Source: JBBIQS01 sp037442205
Lineage (GTDB): Bacteria; Myxococcota; Myxococcia; Myxococcales; UBA5297
Assembly (NCBI GenBank): GCA_037442205.1
Contig: JBBIQS010000047.1
Span: 1 to 64,000, forward strand
Length of the DNA stretch: 64,000 nt
Direction: 5' to 3'
Positions 17,716 through 24,782 of this stretch are shown one piece after another (position 1 is the first letter of the stretch; every line of letters starts with the position of its first letter). The notes under the pieces are model-generated. The model worked only from the letters and a program-made list of their open reading frames with translations. It did no database searches and was not told the origin of the DNA. The translations under genes and the position numbers were made by a program.

Positions 17716-17799
17716 GGCTCAGCGCGGTCGAGAGCCTCTCGAGCCGGACACCTCGAACACGGGCGGCAGCGCCTAGCGCCCCAGATTCCCGGAGCAACC

Positions 17800-19191
17800 A
17801 TGCGACGTTTCAGAGTGCTGCATGCCTGGCTCGTACTTCTGCTCGCCGCCGCCTGCGGGAACAAGGGCAGCAACAGCCTTCCGCAGCCCGATCCCGCTCC
17901 CGCTGACAATGGGGGCTGGATCAGCCCGGCCAAGCTGCAGGACACCAACCCGGATCCGGCCATCGTCGAGGTGAACCTCGAGGCGCGCACCGGCGAGGTC
18001 GAATACCTGGCTGGCAAGAAGACGGCGGTCTGGACCTACAACGGGACCGTGCCCGGCCCGACCCTCGAGGCCAAGGTCGGCGATACGATCATCGTCCATT
18101 TCCGCAACTCGCTCGCCGAGACGACCTCCATCCACTGGCACGGCCTGCGCGTGCCCAACGACATGGATGGCATGACCATGATCCCCGCGGGCGGGACCTT
18201 CGACTACAAGTTCACCCTCAAGGACCCGGGGACGTATTGGTATCACTCGCACGTCCGGACCAACGACCAGGTCCGCCGCGGGCTGTACGGCGCCATCGTG
18301 GTTCACGGCGACGGCGAGCCGGACCTCGGCGCCGAGCGGCTGGCGATCCTCGACGATGCCCTGCTCGATGCGAATGGCGCCCTCGCCCAAGGCGATGCCA
18401 TGGTCCCGATGAACGGGCTGGAGGGAAATGTCGTGCTGGTCAACGGGCTGCAGAAGCCGGCGGCTGAGCTGCGGCCCGGTGAGCAGCAGCGCTGGCGGTT
18501 CATCAACGCCGCCAACGCCCGCTATTTCCTGTTGGCGGTCCCCGGCCGCAAGCTGACGGTGGTGGGAAGCGACGGCGGGCTGCTTTCCGGCCCGACGCAG
18601 GTCAACTCGCTGTTGCTGGTGCCGGGCGAGCGCGCTGAGGTTCTGCTGTCAGCCGCCGACGCTCCCGGAGAGGTCGACCTCAAGGCGCTGGCCTACGACC
18701 GCGGCCAGCACATGGCGCCGACGCCGGCGGACGTGGATCTGCTGACGCTGCGCACGGTGGCTGGCGACGCAGTGACGCCGTCGGCGGTGCCGCAGACGCT
18801 GCGAACCATCCCCACTCTCCTTTCTTCCGCGACGACTCGGACGCTCACCCTGGCCGAAGCGGGCGACATGATGGACCCCAAGTTCCAGATCAACGGCGAG
18901 TCGTTCCCCAACGTCACCCCGTTCAACACCACCCTCGGGGCGATTGAGACCTGGGTGATCGACAACCAGAGCCCGATGGATCATCCCTTCCACTTGCACG
19001 GCTTCTCGTTCCAGGTGCTCTCGCCGGCCGAAGGGGTGGCCGCCTGGAGGGACACGTTGAACGTGCCGGCGTATGAGAAGGTCAAGCTTGCGGTCAGCTT
19101 CGATGGCTTCCCGGGAACCTGGCTCTTCCACTGCCACATCCTCGAGCACGCCGAGCGCGGAATGATCGGCGAGGTGATTGTGGCGCCGTAG
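17800..19191 (+). CDS. Multicopper oxidase lipoprotein
   Basis: A 463-residue laccase-type oxidase that should oxidise a substrate (Cu(I), metal ion or electron donor) with four-electron reduction of oxygen to water. The lipobox LLLAAAC anchors it in the envelope. All four copper-ligand motifs are present: HWHG, YHSHV, HPFHLHG and HCHILEH, with an axial Met following. The three cupredoxin domains give normal length. There is no strongly Met-rich insert like that of CueO. ATG 17800 is chosen because the signal peptide begins there; the frame extends upstream without a signal. It lies between two Cys/Met-rich lipoprotein genes. Confidence 0.9.
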   Translation: MRRFRVLHAWLVLLLAAACGNKGSNSLPQPDPAPADNGGWISPAKLQDTNPDPAIVEVNLEARTGEVEYLAGKKTAVWTYNGTVPGPTLEAKVGDTIIVHFRNSLAETTSIHWHGLRVPNDMDGMTMIPAGGTFDYKFTLKDPGTYWYHSHVRTNDQVRRGLYGAIVVHGDGEPDLGAERLAILDDALLDANGALAQGDAMVPMNGLEGNVVLVNGLQKPAAELRPGEQQRWRFINAANARYFLLAVPGRKLTVVGSDGGLLSGPTQVNSLLLVPGERAEVLLSAADAPGEVDLKALAYDRGQHMAPTPADVDLLTLRTVAGDAVTPSAVPQTLRTIPTLLSSATTRTLTLAEAGDMMDPKFQINGESFPNVTPFNTTLGAIETWVIDNQSPMDHPFHLHGFSFQVLSPAEGVAAWRDTLNVPAYEKVKLAVSFDGFPGTWLFHCHILEHAERGMIGEVIVAP

Positions 19192-19673
19192 TGTCCATCG
19201 GCCGCGCGTTCAGGCCAGGAATGGCCGGGGCGTGTGCCAGTGCGATGGAGCGTTCGGAGCGCTGGACGATGCTCGGGCGCCACCGTCACGGCGCCCTGCG
19301 GCTCTGGGGCCAGCAGGTCAGGCAGCGCCAAGCCAGAAGAACAATCGTTTGGCTTCCAGGCGAGTTGACCCGGAAGCGATTCGCCGTGGCCAGAGCGGTC
19401 ACAGTGTGGTGCGCGAGATCTGCCCACGTCCAAGTTTCCAGGACGGCCTGCATGCAGCTCTCACAAGGCTTTTTCCCCAGTCATGCGAGGAGAATAGCGA
19501 GAGAAGGCGTGCCTCCGCCTTCCAGCGATTGTGAAGGCACAGAGGCATCCGAACTTCGGGGCATAGCCATTGCACAGGGCGGCGTGACCGCAGCCACTCG
19601 CCGCGTCGAGTGGATGCACGGATGGTGACCACTCTGCTCGGCGACGGTATTGAGCCGCGAAGGAATCCCCAGC
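19192..19673 (+). other. Intergenic region of 482 bases with regulatory elements
   Basis: No convincing gene. It holds inverted repeats AAGCCA-N14-TGGCTT (19330-19355) and GCCTTC-N10-GAAGGC (19516-19537), the latter about 20 bases upstream of the predicted -24 element at 19558 and a candidate activator site. The bases from the promoter to the next ATG resemble those upstream of 17309, including an identical GTCGAGTGGATGC at 17242 and 19604, so the promoter and leader were duplicated with the lipoprotein gene. Confidence 0.5.
19558..19573 (+). promoter_or_regulatory. Predicted sigma-54 promoter (-24/-12), second copy
   Basis: GGGCATAGCCATTGCA has GG at 19559-19560 and GC at 19571-19572, again 12 bases apart, with GGCAT and CCATTGC shared with the element at 17197. 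Expected start near 19584, about 90 bases before the lipoprotein gene at 19674. The two matching elements at equal distance from paralogous genes make chance unlikely. Confidence 0.65.
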
Positions 19674-20018
19674 ATGCGCCGCGTTCTTGGACTGTTTCTG
19701 CTCTTGATGCCTCTCCTGGCCTGCTCAGGCGACGTCGGCACCGACGAAGGCGCGGATGCCGGGCTGGCAACGACCGACTCGGGCTCGAGCGGGCACGACG
19801 CATCGCTCGGTACCGATGCCGGCGGTGCGACCGATGCCGGCTCTGGACCGGACGCTTCGACCTGCGTCAATTCCTGCACGCCCGCGGGAAAGAAACGCTG
19901 CAATGGCGTCAAGATCGACACCTGTAAGAGCCAGGCCAACGGATGCCTGAGCTGGGTCACCGCGGATTGCCCCTCAGGTCAGTCGTGCATGGTGATGGGC
20001 TCGGCGATGTGCATGTAG
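19674..20018 (+). CDS. Cys/Met-rich lipoprotein, copy 2
   Basis: A 114-residue paralogue of the protein at 17309. Signal peptide MRRVLGLFLLLMPLLAC; an Asp/Gly/Ala/Ser spacer; then the eight-Cys domain with KKRCNGVKIDTC and a C-terminus SCMVMGSAMCM, almost identical to copy 1. AAGGA precedes the ATG. It lies 50 bases ahead of the cytochrome-porin gene and probably heads that operon. The conserved tail offers two Cys and three or more Met that could ligate Cu(I). Role not known; a metallochaperone or electron-carrier partner is a guess from context. Confidence 0.75.
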   Translation: MRRVLGLFLLLMPLLACSGDVGTDEGADAGLATTDSGSSGHDASLGTDAGGATDAGSGPDASTCVNSCTPAGKKRCNGVKIDTCKSQANGCLSWVTADCPSGQSCMVMGSAMCM

Positions 20019-20069
20019 CTCGAAGCCCAGGCAGATCCGCAGCGATCCACGACTTTCAGGATGGCAACC

Positions 20070-21401
20070 ATGTCCAGCGGGGTTGAGAGACCTGCCGCCC
20101 GAGCAAGAGCGCGGGTCCGGCGAAAGCTCGTTTCACTTGCCGCGGGGGCGATGCTCGCGACCGTGGTTGGAATGCCTCGCGACGCCCGGGCAATTCCCGT
20201 CTTCGCGCGCAAATACGAGACGAGTTGCCAGACTTGTCACACCGCCTACCCGAAGCTCAATCCGTTCGGAGAGGCGTTCCGGCGCAACGGCCATCGCTTC
20301 CCCGCGGGCGAGGAGGTGGACAGCACCAAGAAGGAGCCGGTGGCGCTCGGGCAGGAGGCCCACAAGAGAGTCTTCCCCAACGCCATCTGGCCCAATGACC
20401 TCCCCGGCGCGTCGCCGCTGGCGGTGGCGCTCGGCTCGAGCATGACCTACACCCCTGGGCCGCCGAACCAGGTCAGCTTCGCGGGGGTCGGGGCGAACAT
20501 CACCTTCACCGCCGCGGCGACGCTCGGCGACAGCTTCTCGGGGTGGGCCGGGGCCACCGTGATGGCCATGCCGCGGCCGACCGGCGGCGAGACGACCTCG
20601 ATCAGCATCGAGCGCGTCTTCATGAACGTGACTCCCTTCGAGCAGCCCTGGGCCACGCTCCGCGTCGGCCGGATCGAGACCGGCGCGCTCCCGGTGACGA
20701 TGCACCGCACGCTCGGCTACGCGCCCTGGCTGGGAGCGACCACCGTCTTCGACAACCCCTTCTCGCTCGATCCCACGCAGCTGGGAATCGAGGCGAATGG
20801 CGTGGTCGCCGCCGGGCGGTTGGGATACACGGCCGGCGTGGTCGCCGGGCCCAACAACCTCGTCAACCCCTCCAAGGACGTCTACGGCCGCGTCTCCTAC
20901 AAGCTGGGCGGGATGCGCATGGACGGAATCGGCGGTGCCACCGAGAGCGATCCCTGGAGAGAAACCAGCGCGACCTTCGGGGTCTTCGGCCTCTCTGGGA
21001 TCGCGATGATTGGCGACCCGGCGGTGGCGACTCAAGAAGACGCGTTCTCGCTCATGGGCGGGGACGTCAACCTGCTCTTCCGGGACCTGAACCTGATCGT
21101 GGCCTACGAGCGGGGGGCCAATCACCGGCCGGCGCTGGCCGAGCCCAACGAGCCCAAGGACCACTGGAACTTCTTCGCCCAGCTCGACTACGTCCTCTTC
21201 CCCTGGCTGATCCCCACCGCGCGCGCCGAGCGCCGATTCATCACCGAGCACGCGGTGGAGGACCGGCTCTCGGGCGGGGTCTATTTCGTCCTGCGCGCCA
21301 ACGTGCGGGCCCAGATCCTGGCGGCGGCCCAGCGGACGGAAGGCGCGGGGCAACACCTGACCCTCACCCAGGCCCAGGGCGGGCTCAACGTCGCCTTCTA
21401 G
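20070..21401 (+). CDS. Cyc2-like fused monohaem cytochrome and outer-membrane porin
   Basis: A 443-residue protein. After a signal peptide (RRKLVSLAAGAMLATVV ... ARA) comes a single haem c site CQTCH (C53, C56, H57) inside AIPVFARKYETSCQTCH and PKLNPFGEAFRRNGH, which matches the N-terminal pattern of Cyc2-type cytochrome-porins. The remaining 350 residues alternate short amphipathic strands and turns (VGANITFTAAATLG; ATLRVGRIETG; YGRVSYKLG; LSGGVYFVLRANVRAQIL), as in a 14-16-strand barrel. Cyc2 family members move electrons across the outer membrane, some from Fe(II). ATG 20070 is preferred for its AGGA at eight bases; ATG 20061 is possible. The electron donor here is unknown. Confidence 0.75.
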   Translation: MSSGVERPAARARARVRRKLVSLAAGAMLATVVGMPRDARAIPVFARKYETSCQTCHTAYPKLNPFGEAFRRNGHRFPAGEEVDSTKKEPVALGQEAHKRVFPNAIWPNDLPGASPLAVALGSSMTYTPGPPNQVSFAGVGANITFTAAATLGDSFSGWAGATVMAMPRPTGGETTSISIERVFMNVTPFEQPWATLRVGRIETGALPVTMHRTLGYAPWLGATTVFDNPFSLDPTQLGIEANGVVAAGRLGYTAGVVAGPNNLVNPSKDVYGRVSYKLGGMRMDGIGGATESDPWRETSATFGVFGLSGIAMIGDPAVATQEDAFSLMGGDVNLLFRDLNLIVAYERGANHRPALAEPNEPKDHWNFFAQLDYVLFPWLIPTARAERRFITEHAVEDRLSGGVYFVLRANVRAQILAAAQRTEGAGQHLTLTQAQGGLNVAF

Positions 21402-21426
21402 CCAGCGCATCGAAACGGAAATCCCA

Positions 21427-21726
21427 ATGAAACGAGCGTTACTCGCGGGCTCACTGAGGGCTTCGCTCATCGCACTGCTCCTGGCCGGTGCCGCCTGCGG
21501 CGACAGCCACGACTTCCCGGACCCTCCCTGTCCCGAGGTCATCCCAAGCGATGGCGGCCTGAACTGCGCCAACCCCTGCGACACGGCCGGCGCCAAGCGT
21601 TGCAACGGCTCGACGCGGATCGACACCTGCACGCGCGAGTGGGGCAGCTGCAACAGCTGGGTCGCCGCGAGCTGCCCGAGCGGCCAGTCGTGCATGGTGA
21701 TGAGCGGCGTCGCGATGTGCATGTGA
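21427..21726 (+). CDS. Cys/Met-rich lipoprotein, copy 3
   Basis: A 99-residue third paralogue. The signal segment ends LLLAGAAC (lipobox), the spacer is short, and the eight-Cys domain (CANPC, AKRCNGS, IDTC, SCNSW, SCPSGQSC) ends MVMSGVAMCM. It is more diverged than copies 1 and 2, with a longer signal and almost no Asp/Ser spacer, and it has no separate promoter: it follows the cytochrome-porin gene by 25 bases. The repeated placement next to oxidase and cytochrome genes suggests a shared partner role. Confidence 0.72.
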   Translation: MKRALLAGSLRASLIALLLAGAACGDSHDFPDPPCPEVIPSDGGLNCANPCDTAGAKRCNGSTRIDTCTREWGSCNSWVAASCPSGQSCMVMSGVAMCM

Positions 21727-21748
21727 TTCGAGAGGACGAGGAACGACG

Positions 21749-22525
21749 ATGAAGATTGCCCGCTCCAGCCCACTGGCGATTGCCGGCCTGTCGGCAGTGC
21801 TCGGCTGCCAGGTCGGTCCGATCATGCGCACCTTCACGCTCGCGGCTCAGGTCGCCCTGCCGAGCGGACGCAGCGAGGTCATTGGCCAGTCCCTGCGCGT
21901 CCAGGCCGAGGGGCTGGAGCCGCTGGCGCCCAGCTCGCGCTACGTCGCCTGGGCTCAGACCAGCGCCGGGGCAACAGCCCTGGGCGTGCTCAGGCCGGGC
22001 GAGCCGCTCGCCGTGCCGTTCGAGGGCGCGCTGGCCGATCCGGCCGGAATTCAGTCGATTCAGGTGACCGAGGAGCAGGCGGGGGAGCTTCCCGCGGCGC
22101 CCTCGGCGTTGCTGCGGCTGCGAGGCGATGGCATCGGCGGTCTGGCGTATGTCCCGGTCTCGAGCGCGGCGGCCACTTGGAGCGGGCAGGTGACGACCCG
22201 GGACAACAAGCTCGATTTGCACACGAGCAACCTGCCGCCGCTCGGCGAGGGTCTGAAGTACGGCGTCTGGGTGCGCTTCGCTCAAAGCCACGAGTGCGAG
22301 CAGGAGGGCGGGGAGGGCGTTCCCGCCTTCGTCTCGCTCGGAGCGCTCGACTCCAGCGGGGCCCTCGACGCGGCCTATCCCTATCTCCTCGCCACGATCC
22401 AGGAGATGGCGATCACGGTTCAGAGCGATCGCGGGGACTCCGCCGCCATTTCCCCTGTGCGCCTGCTGCAAGGCGCCATCGTCCTCCCGGCGCCGCCCGC
22501 GGGCGGCCCGGTCCACCAGCATTGA
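21749..22525 (+). CDS. Lipoprotein of unknown function in the copper cluster
   Basis: A 258-residue protein with a signal peptide ending AGLSAVLGC. The mature part is strand-rich and almost free of Cys (one in SHECEQ), with repeated beta patterns (ALGVLRPGEPL; GLAYVPVSSAAATW; YGVWVRFAQSHE), so an Ig-like or beta-sandwich fold is likely. The C-terminus ends PVHQH, which might bind a metal. No family recognised. ATG 21749 follows GAGGA and lies 22 bases after the previous stop, so it belongs to the same operon. Confidence 0.65.
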   Translation: MKIARSSPLAIAGLSAVLGCQVGPIMRTFTLAAQVALPSGRSEVIGQSLRVQAEGLEPLAPSSRYVAWAQTSAGATALGVLRPGEPLAVPFEGALADPAGIQSIQVTEEQAGELPAAPSALLRLRGDGIGGLAYVPVSSAAATWSGQVTTRDNKLDLHTSNLPPLGEGLKYGVWVRFAQSHECEQEGGEGVPAFVSLGALDSSGALDAAYPYLLATIQEMAITVQSDRGDSAAISPVRLLQGAIVLPAPPAGGPVHQH

Positions 22526-22538
22526 TCAAGGAGCATCC

Positions 22539-23123
22539 ATGCGAATGACGAGGAGCCTGCTGCCGACCATTGCCGCCGCCGCGCTGTCGTTGCTCTCGCT
22601 TCCCGCTGCCGCGGGGGGCATCGCGGGGAAGGTGAATGCCAAGGTTGCCAAACACAAGAAGAACGTCGTGGTCTACATCGAGAGCGCGGCCTACACCGGC
22701 ACGCCCAAGGAGGCCGAGCTCGACCAGAAGAACCAGGTGTTCATCCCGTTCGTCCTGCCGGTGGTGAAGGGAACCACGGTCAAGTTTCTCAACAACGACG
22801 CGACCGGGCACAACGTCTTCTCGCCCGACGGCGAGAAGTTCGATCTGGGCGTCTACAGCAAGGACGAGACGCGCAGCTACGCCTTCAAGACCGAGGGCCT
22901 CTACACGATTCTCTGCAAGATGCACAACTCGATGATCGCCTACGTGCTCGTCCTGCAGAATCCGTACTTCGCGGTCACCGGCGAGGATGGCGCCTTCAAG
23001 ATCGAGGGCGTTCCGCCGGGCGAATACACCCTCAAGGTCTGGAGCGAACGGAAGAAGGCGGAGCCGATCAAGGTCACGGTCGCCGAGGGCTCCGTCGCCA
23101 CCGCAGAGGTCGAGCTCCGGTGA
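22539..23123 (+). CDS. Plastocyanin-like blue copper protein with carboxypeptidase-regulatory-like domain
   Basis: A 194-residue secreted protein (signal peptide ends AAAGG). The central cupredoxin has type-1 copper ligands: His 91 in TGHNVF, then C126, H129 and M132 in CKMHNSM. The C-terminal 65 residues (GEDGAFKIEGVPPGEYTLKVW) form a carboxypeptidase-regulatory-like beta sandwich. It should be a periplasmic one-electron carrier. It lies 14 bases after the preceding gene, and its stop overlaps the next start as TGATG. Confidence 0.82.
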   Translation: MRMTRSLLPTIAAAALSLLSLPAAAGGIAGKVNAKVAKHKKNVVVYIESAAYTGTPKEAELDQKNQVFIPFVLPVVKGTTVKFLNNDATGHNVFSPDGEKFDLGVYSKDETRSYAFKTEGLYTILCKMHNSMIAYVLVLQNPYFAVTGEDGAFKIEGVPPGEYTLKVWSERKKAEPIKVTVAEGSVATAEVELR

Positions 23124-24322
23124 TGCTCCCGGCCTCGCGCTGGCTCGTGCTCGCAACGCTGCTCGCTGCCGACACTGGGCGGGCCGCGCCGCCGGCTGCT
23201 GCGCGGGTGCTCGAGCTGACCGCGGTGTCCAAGGACGCGGTCTGGACCCTGGACGAGGTGACCCGCACCTCGTATTGGCACGCCAGCGAGCCCCACGGCG
23301 AGGCAGCGAGCACCACGCGTCAATTCAGGCCGGCGACGATCGTCGCGCGCAAGGGAGAGCAGCTCCTCATTCGCCTTCGCGCCTTCGACAACGAGCACGG
23401 CTTCTACGTCCCCGACCTCGGCATCGGCCCCCTCGAGATCAAGCCGGGCCAGACCACGGAGCTGGTGCTCGACACCGGGAAGTTCGCACCGGGGGCCTAT
23501 CTCTACCTGTGCACGAAGAACAAGTGCTCCGACCGCCACCATTGGATGCGCGGCTACGTGCTCATCTATCCCGAGAGCGGTCACTTCGACGCCCCGCCCT
23601 CGATGACCGAGTGGGGCGCACCGGAAGTGTTTCCCACCATGTCCCAGCTGGTGAAGGTCCCCACCACGTCTTCGCGCGAGCGCGGCCAGGCGCTGTTCAC
23701 CATTAAGGGCTGCATTGCCTGTCACAACCGTGGCGGCCGAGGCGGCATTCGCAACCACAATTACATCAACGACACCGTCCCCCGGCTGAACAACCGCGGC
23801 GAGCTGATGATGCTCTTCGAGACCGAAGAGGCATCGAAGGTCATCGACGTTCTCGACAAGGGCCAGGACCTCACCCTGCCTCTGCTCCAGGAGCTGGGGG
23901 TCCCGCGCCCGGGCTCGACCTTCTCCCAATACCAGAACATGCGGACGATCATTCACGGGGGTCGGCCGGATGAAGGCAAGAAGGACGTCAATGGCCCGAA
24001 GCCCGCGCTGACCATGCCCGAGTGGAAGGACGACCTCTCGACCGAAGACGCCAACAACGTCCTCGGCTACCTGCTGAGCATCAGCGAATACGAAGACGGG
24101 TCGATCGCCGAGGCTCCGCCGCCGATTCCGGAGGTCCTGGCCCCGGCCGACTACCAGACCGCCCTCGAGCGCTTCGACCGCCCGGCCAGGCTCGGCCCAT
24201 CGACCGGCGACTCGGTGTTGAAGGCGGTGCTGATCGCCGATGCCTGCGTCTTCCTTGGCCTGGTCGCCTTCAGGGCTCGCCACCGCAAGTCCGTTCCCGG
24301 GGAACAGCATGAGGCAACCTGA
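23123..24322 (+). CDS. CuA-like cupredoxin fused to cytochrome c, membrane anchored
   Basis: A 399-residue protein. Signal peptide, then a cupredoxin domain with His 92 (EHGFYVPDLG) and the cluster C130, C135, H139/H140, M142 (CTKNKCSDRHHWM). This is the CuA pattern but with four rather than three residues between the Cys. A cytochrome c domain follows: CIACH (C197-H201) with a probable axial Met in LTMPEWKD. A C-terminal helix (LKAVLIADACVFLGLVAF) anchors it. The layout recalls cytochrome-oxidase subunit II with a fused cytochrome, but no subunit I gene is present. ATG 23123 overlaps the previous stop; GTG 23120 is the alternative. Confidence 0.8.
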   Translation: MLPASRWLVLATLLAADTGRAAPPAAARVLELTAVSKDAVWTLDEVTRTSYWHASEPHGEAASTTRQFRPATIVARKGEQLLIRLRAFDNEHGFYVPDLGIGPLEIKPGQTTELVLDTGKFAPGAYLYLCTKNKCSDRHHWMRGYVLIYPESGHFDAPPSMTEWGAPEVFPTMSQLVKVPTTSSRERGQALFTIKGCIACHNRGGRGGIRNHNYINDTVPRLNNRGELMMLFETEEASKVIDVLDKGQDLTLPLLQELGVPRPGSTFSQYQNMRTIIHGGRPDEGKKDVNGPKPALTMPEWKDDLSTEDANNVLGYLLSISEYEDGSIAEAPPPIPEVLAPADYQTALERFDRPARLGPSTGDSVLKAVLIADACVFLGLVAFRARHRKSVPGEQHEAT

Positions 24323-24782
24323 GCTCGACGACGCCATCGCCCTGGTGGCGAAGGCGCTGACCCTCCACTTCTGGCCGGCCTGCCCGCCGGGTGATTCGGC
24401 GCTCGGCCCGGTGCTGGCCCTGTTCGAGCTTCTCCACCAGCAGCGGGAGCTCGGCCCGGTGAGCAAGGAGTCGATCCTAGCAGCGGGTATCGAGTTCAAT
24501 CGGATGATCCTCGATGCGCAGGGAAAGCGGCACAACGCCTCGGTCGAGGAGGCGAACGAGTGCTTCCGCGCGGGCAGAGCCCTGGTCGGCGTGCTCGCCT
24601 CCCTCGATCCGAAAGCGGCCGGGGCAGCTGAACGCAGGACCCTCGAGGCTCTCGGCAGGGCGCGCCATGTGCTCGCTCCCCTCGAACCGGAAGCGGCCGA
24701 GGCAGCCGAACGCAGGCCCCTCGAGGGTCTCAGCAGGGCTCGCCCTGCCGCCGATGAGCTGCAGCGGAAGGCGGGGTCGTGA
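24309..24782 (+). CDS. Small helical protein with 26-residue tandem duplication
   Basis: A 157-residue protein whose ATG overlaps the end of the CuA/cytochrome gene by 14 bases and whose stop overlaps the next GTG start. No signal peptide or membrane segment is seen, so probably cytoplasmic. It is helix-rich, with two tandem 26-residue units (LDPKAAGAAERRTLEALGRAR and a diverged copy). No family recognised. The tight overlaps on both sides argue that it is translated and functionally tied to the electron-transfer genes, perhaps in assembly, which is inference only. Confidence 0.6.
   Translation: MRQPELDDAIALVAKALTLHFWPACPPGDSALGPVLALFELLHQQRELGPVSKESILAAGIEFNRMILDAQGKRHNASVEEANECFRAGRALVGVLASLDPKAAGAAERRTLEALGRARHVLAPLEPEAAEAAERRPLEGLSRARPAADELQRKAGS
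24594..24749 (+). repeat. Two tandem 78-bp units in a coding region
   Basis: Units at 24594-24671 and 24672-24749 share most bases, for example aagcggcc at 24613 and 24691, and encode two copies of a 26-residue helix. A recent in-frame duplication is the simplest explanation. Confidence 0.7.

Noticed and set aside
19191..19628. 145-codon plus-strand frame in the gap after the multicopper oxidase
   Set aside because: It overlaps the predicted promoter, has shadow-like composition and no signal, motif or ribosome site.
20029..20050. GGCA-like element just upstream of the cytochrome-porin gene
   Set aside because: GG and GC are correctly spaced in AGGCAGATCCGCAGCG, but the -12 part reads CAGC rather than TTGC, and the gene probably belongs to the operon starting at 19584.
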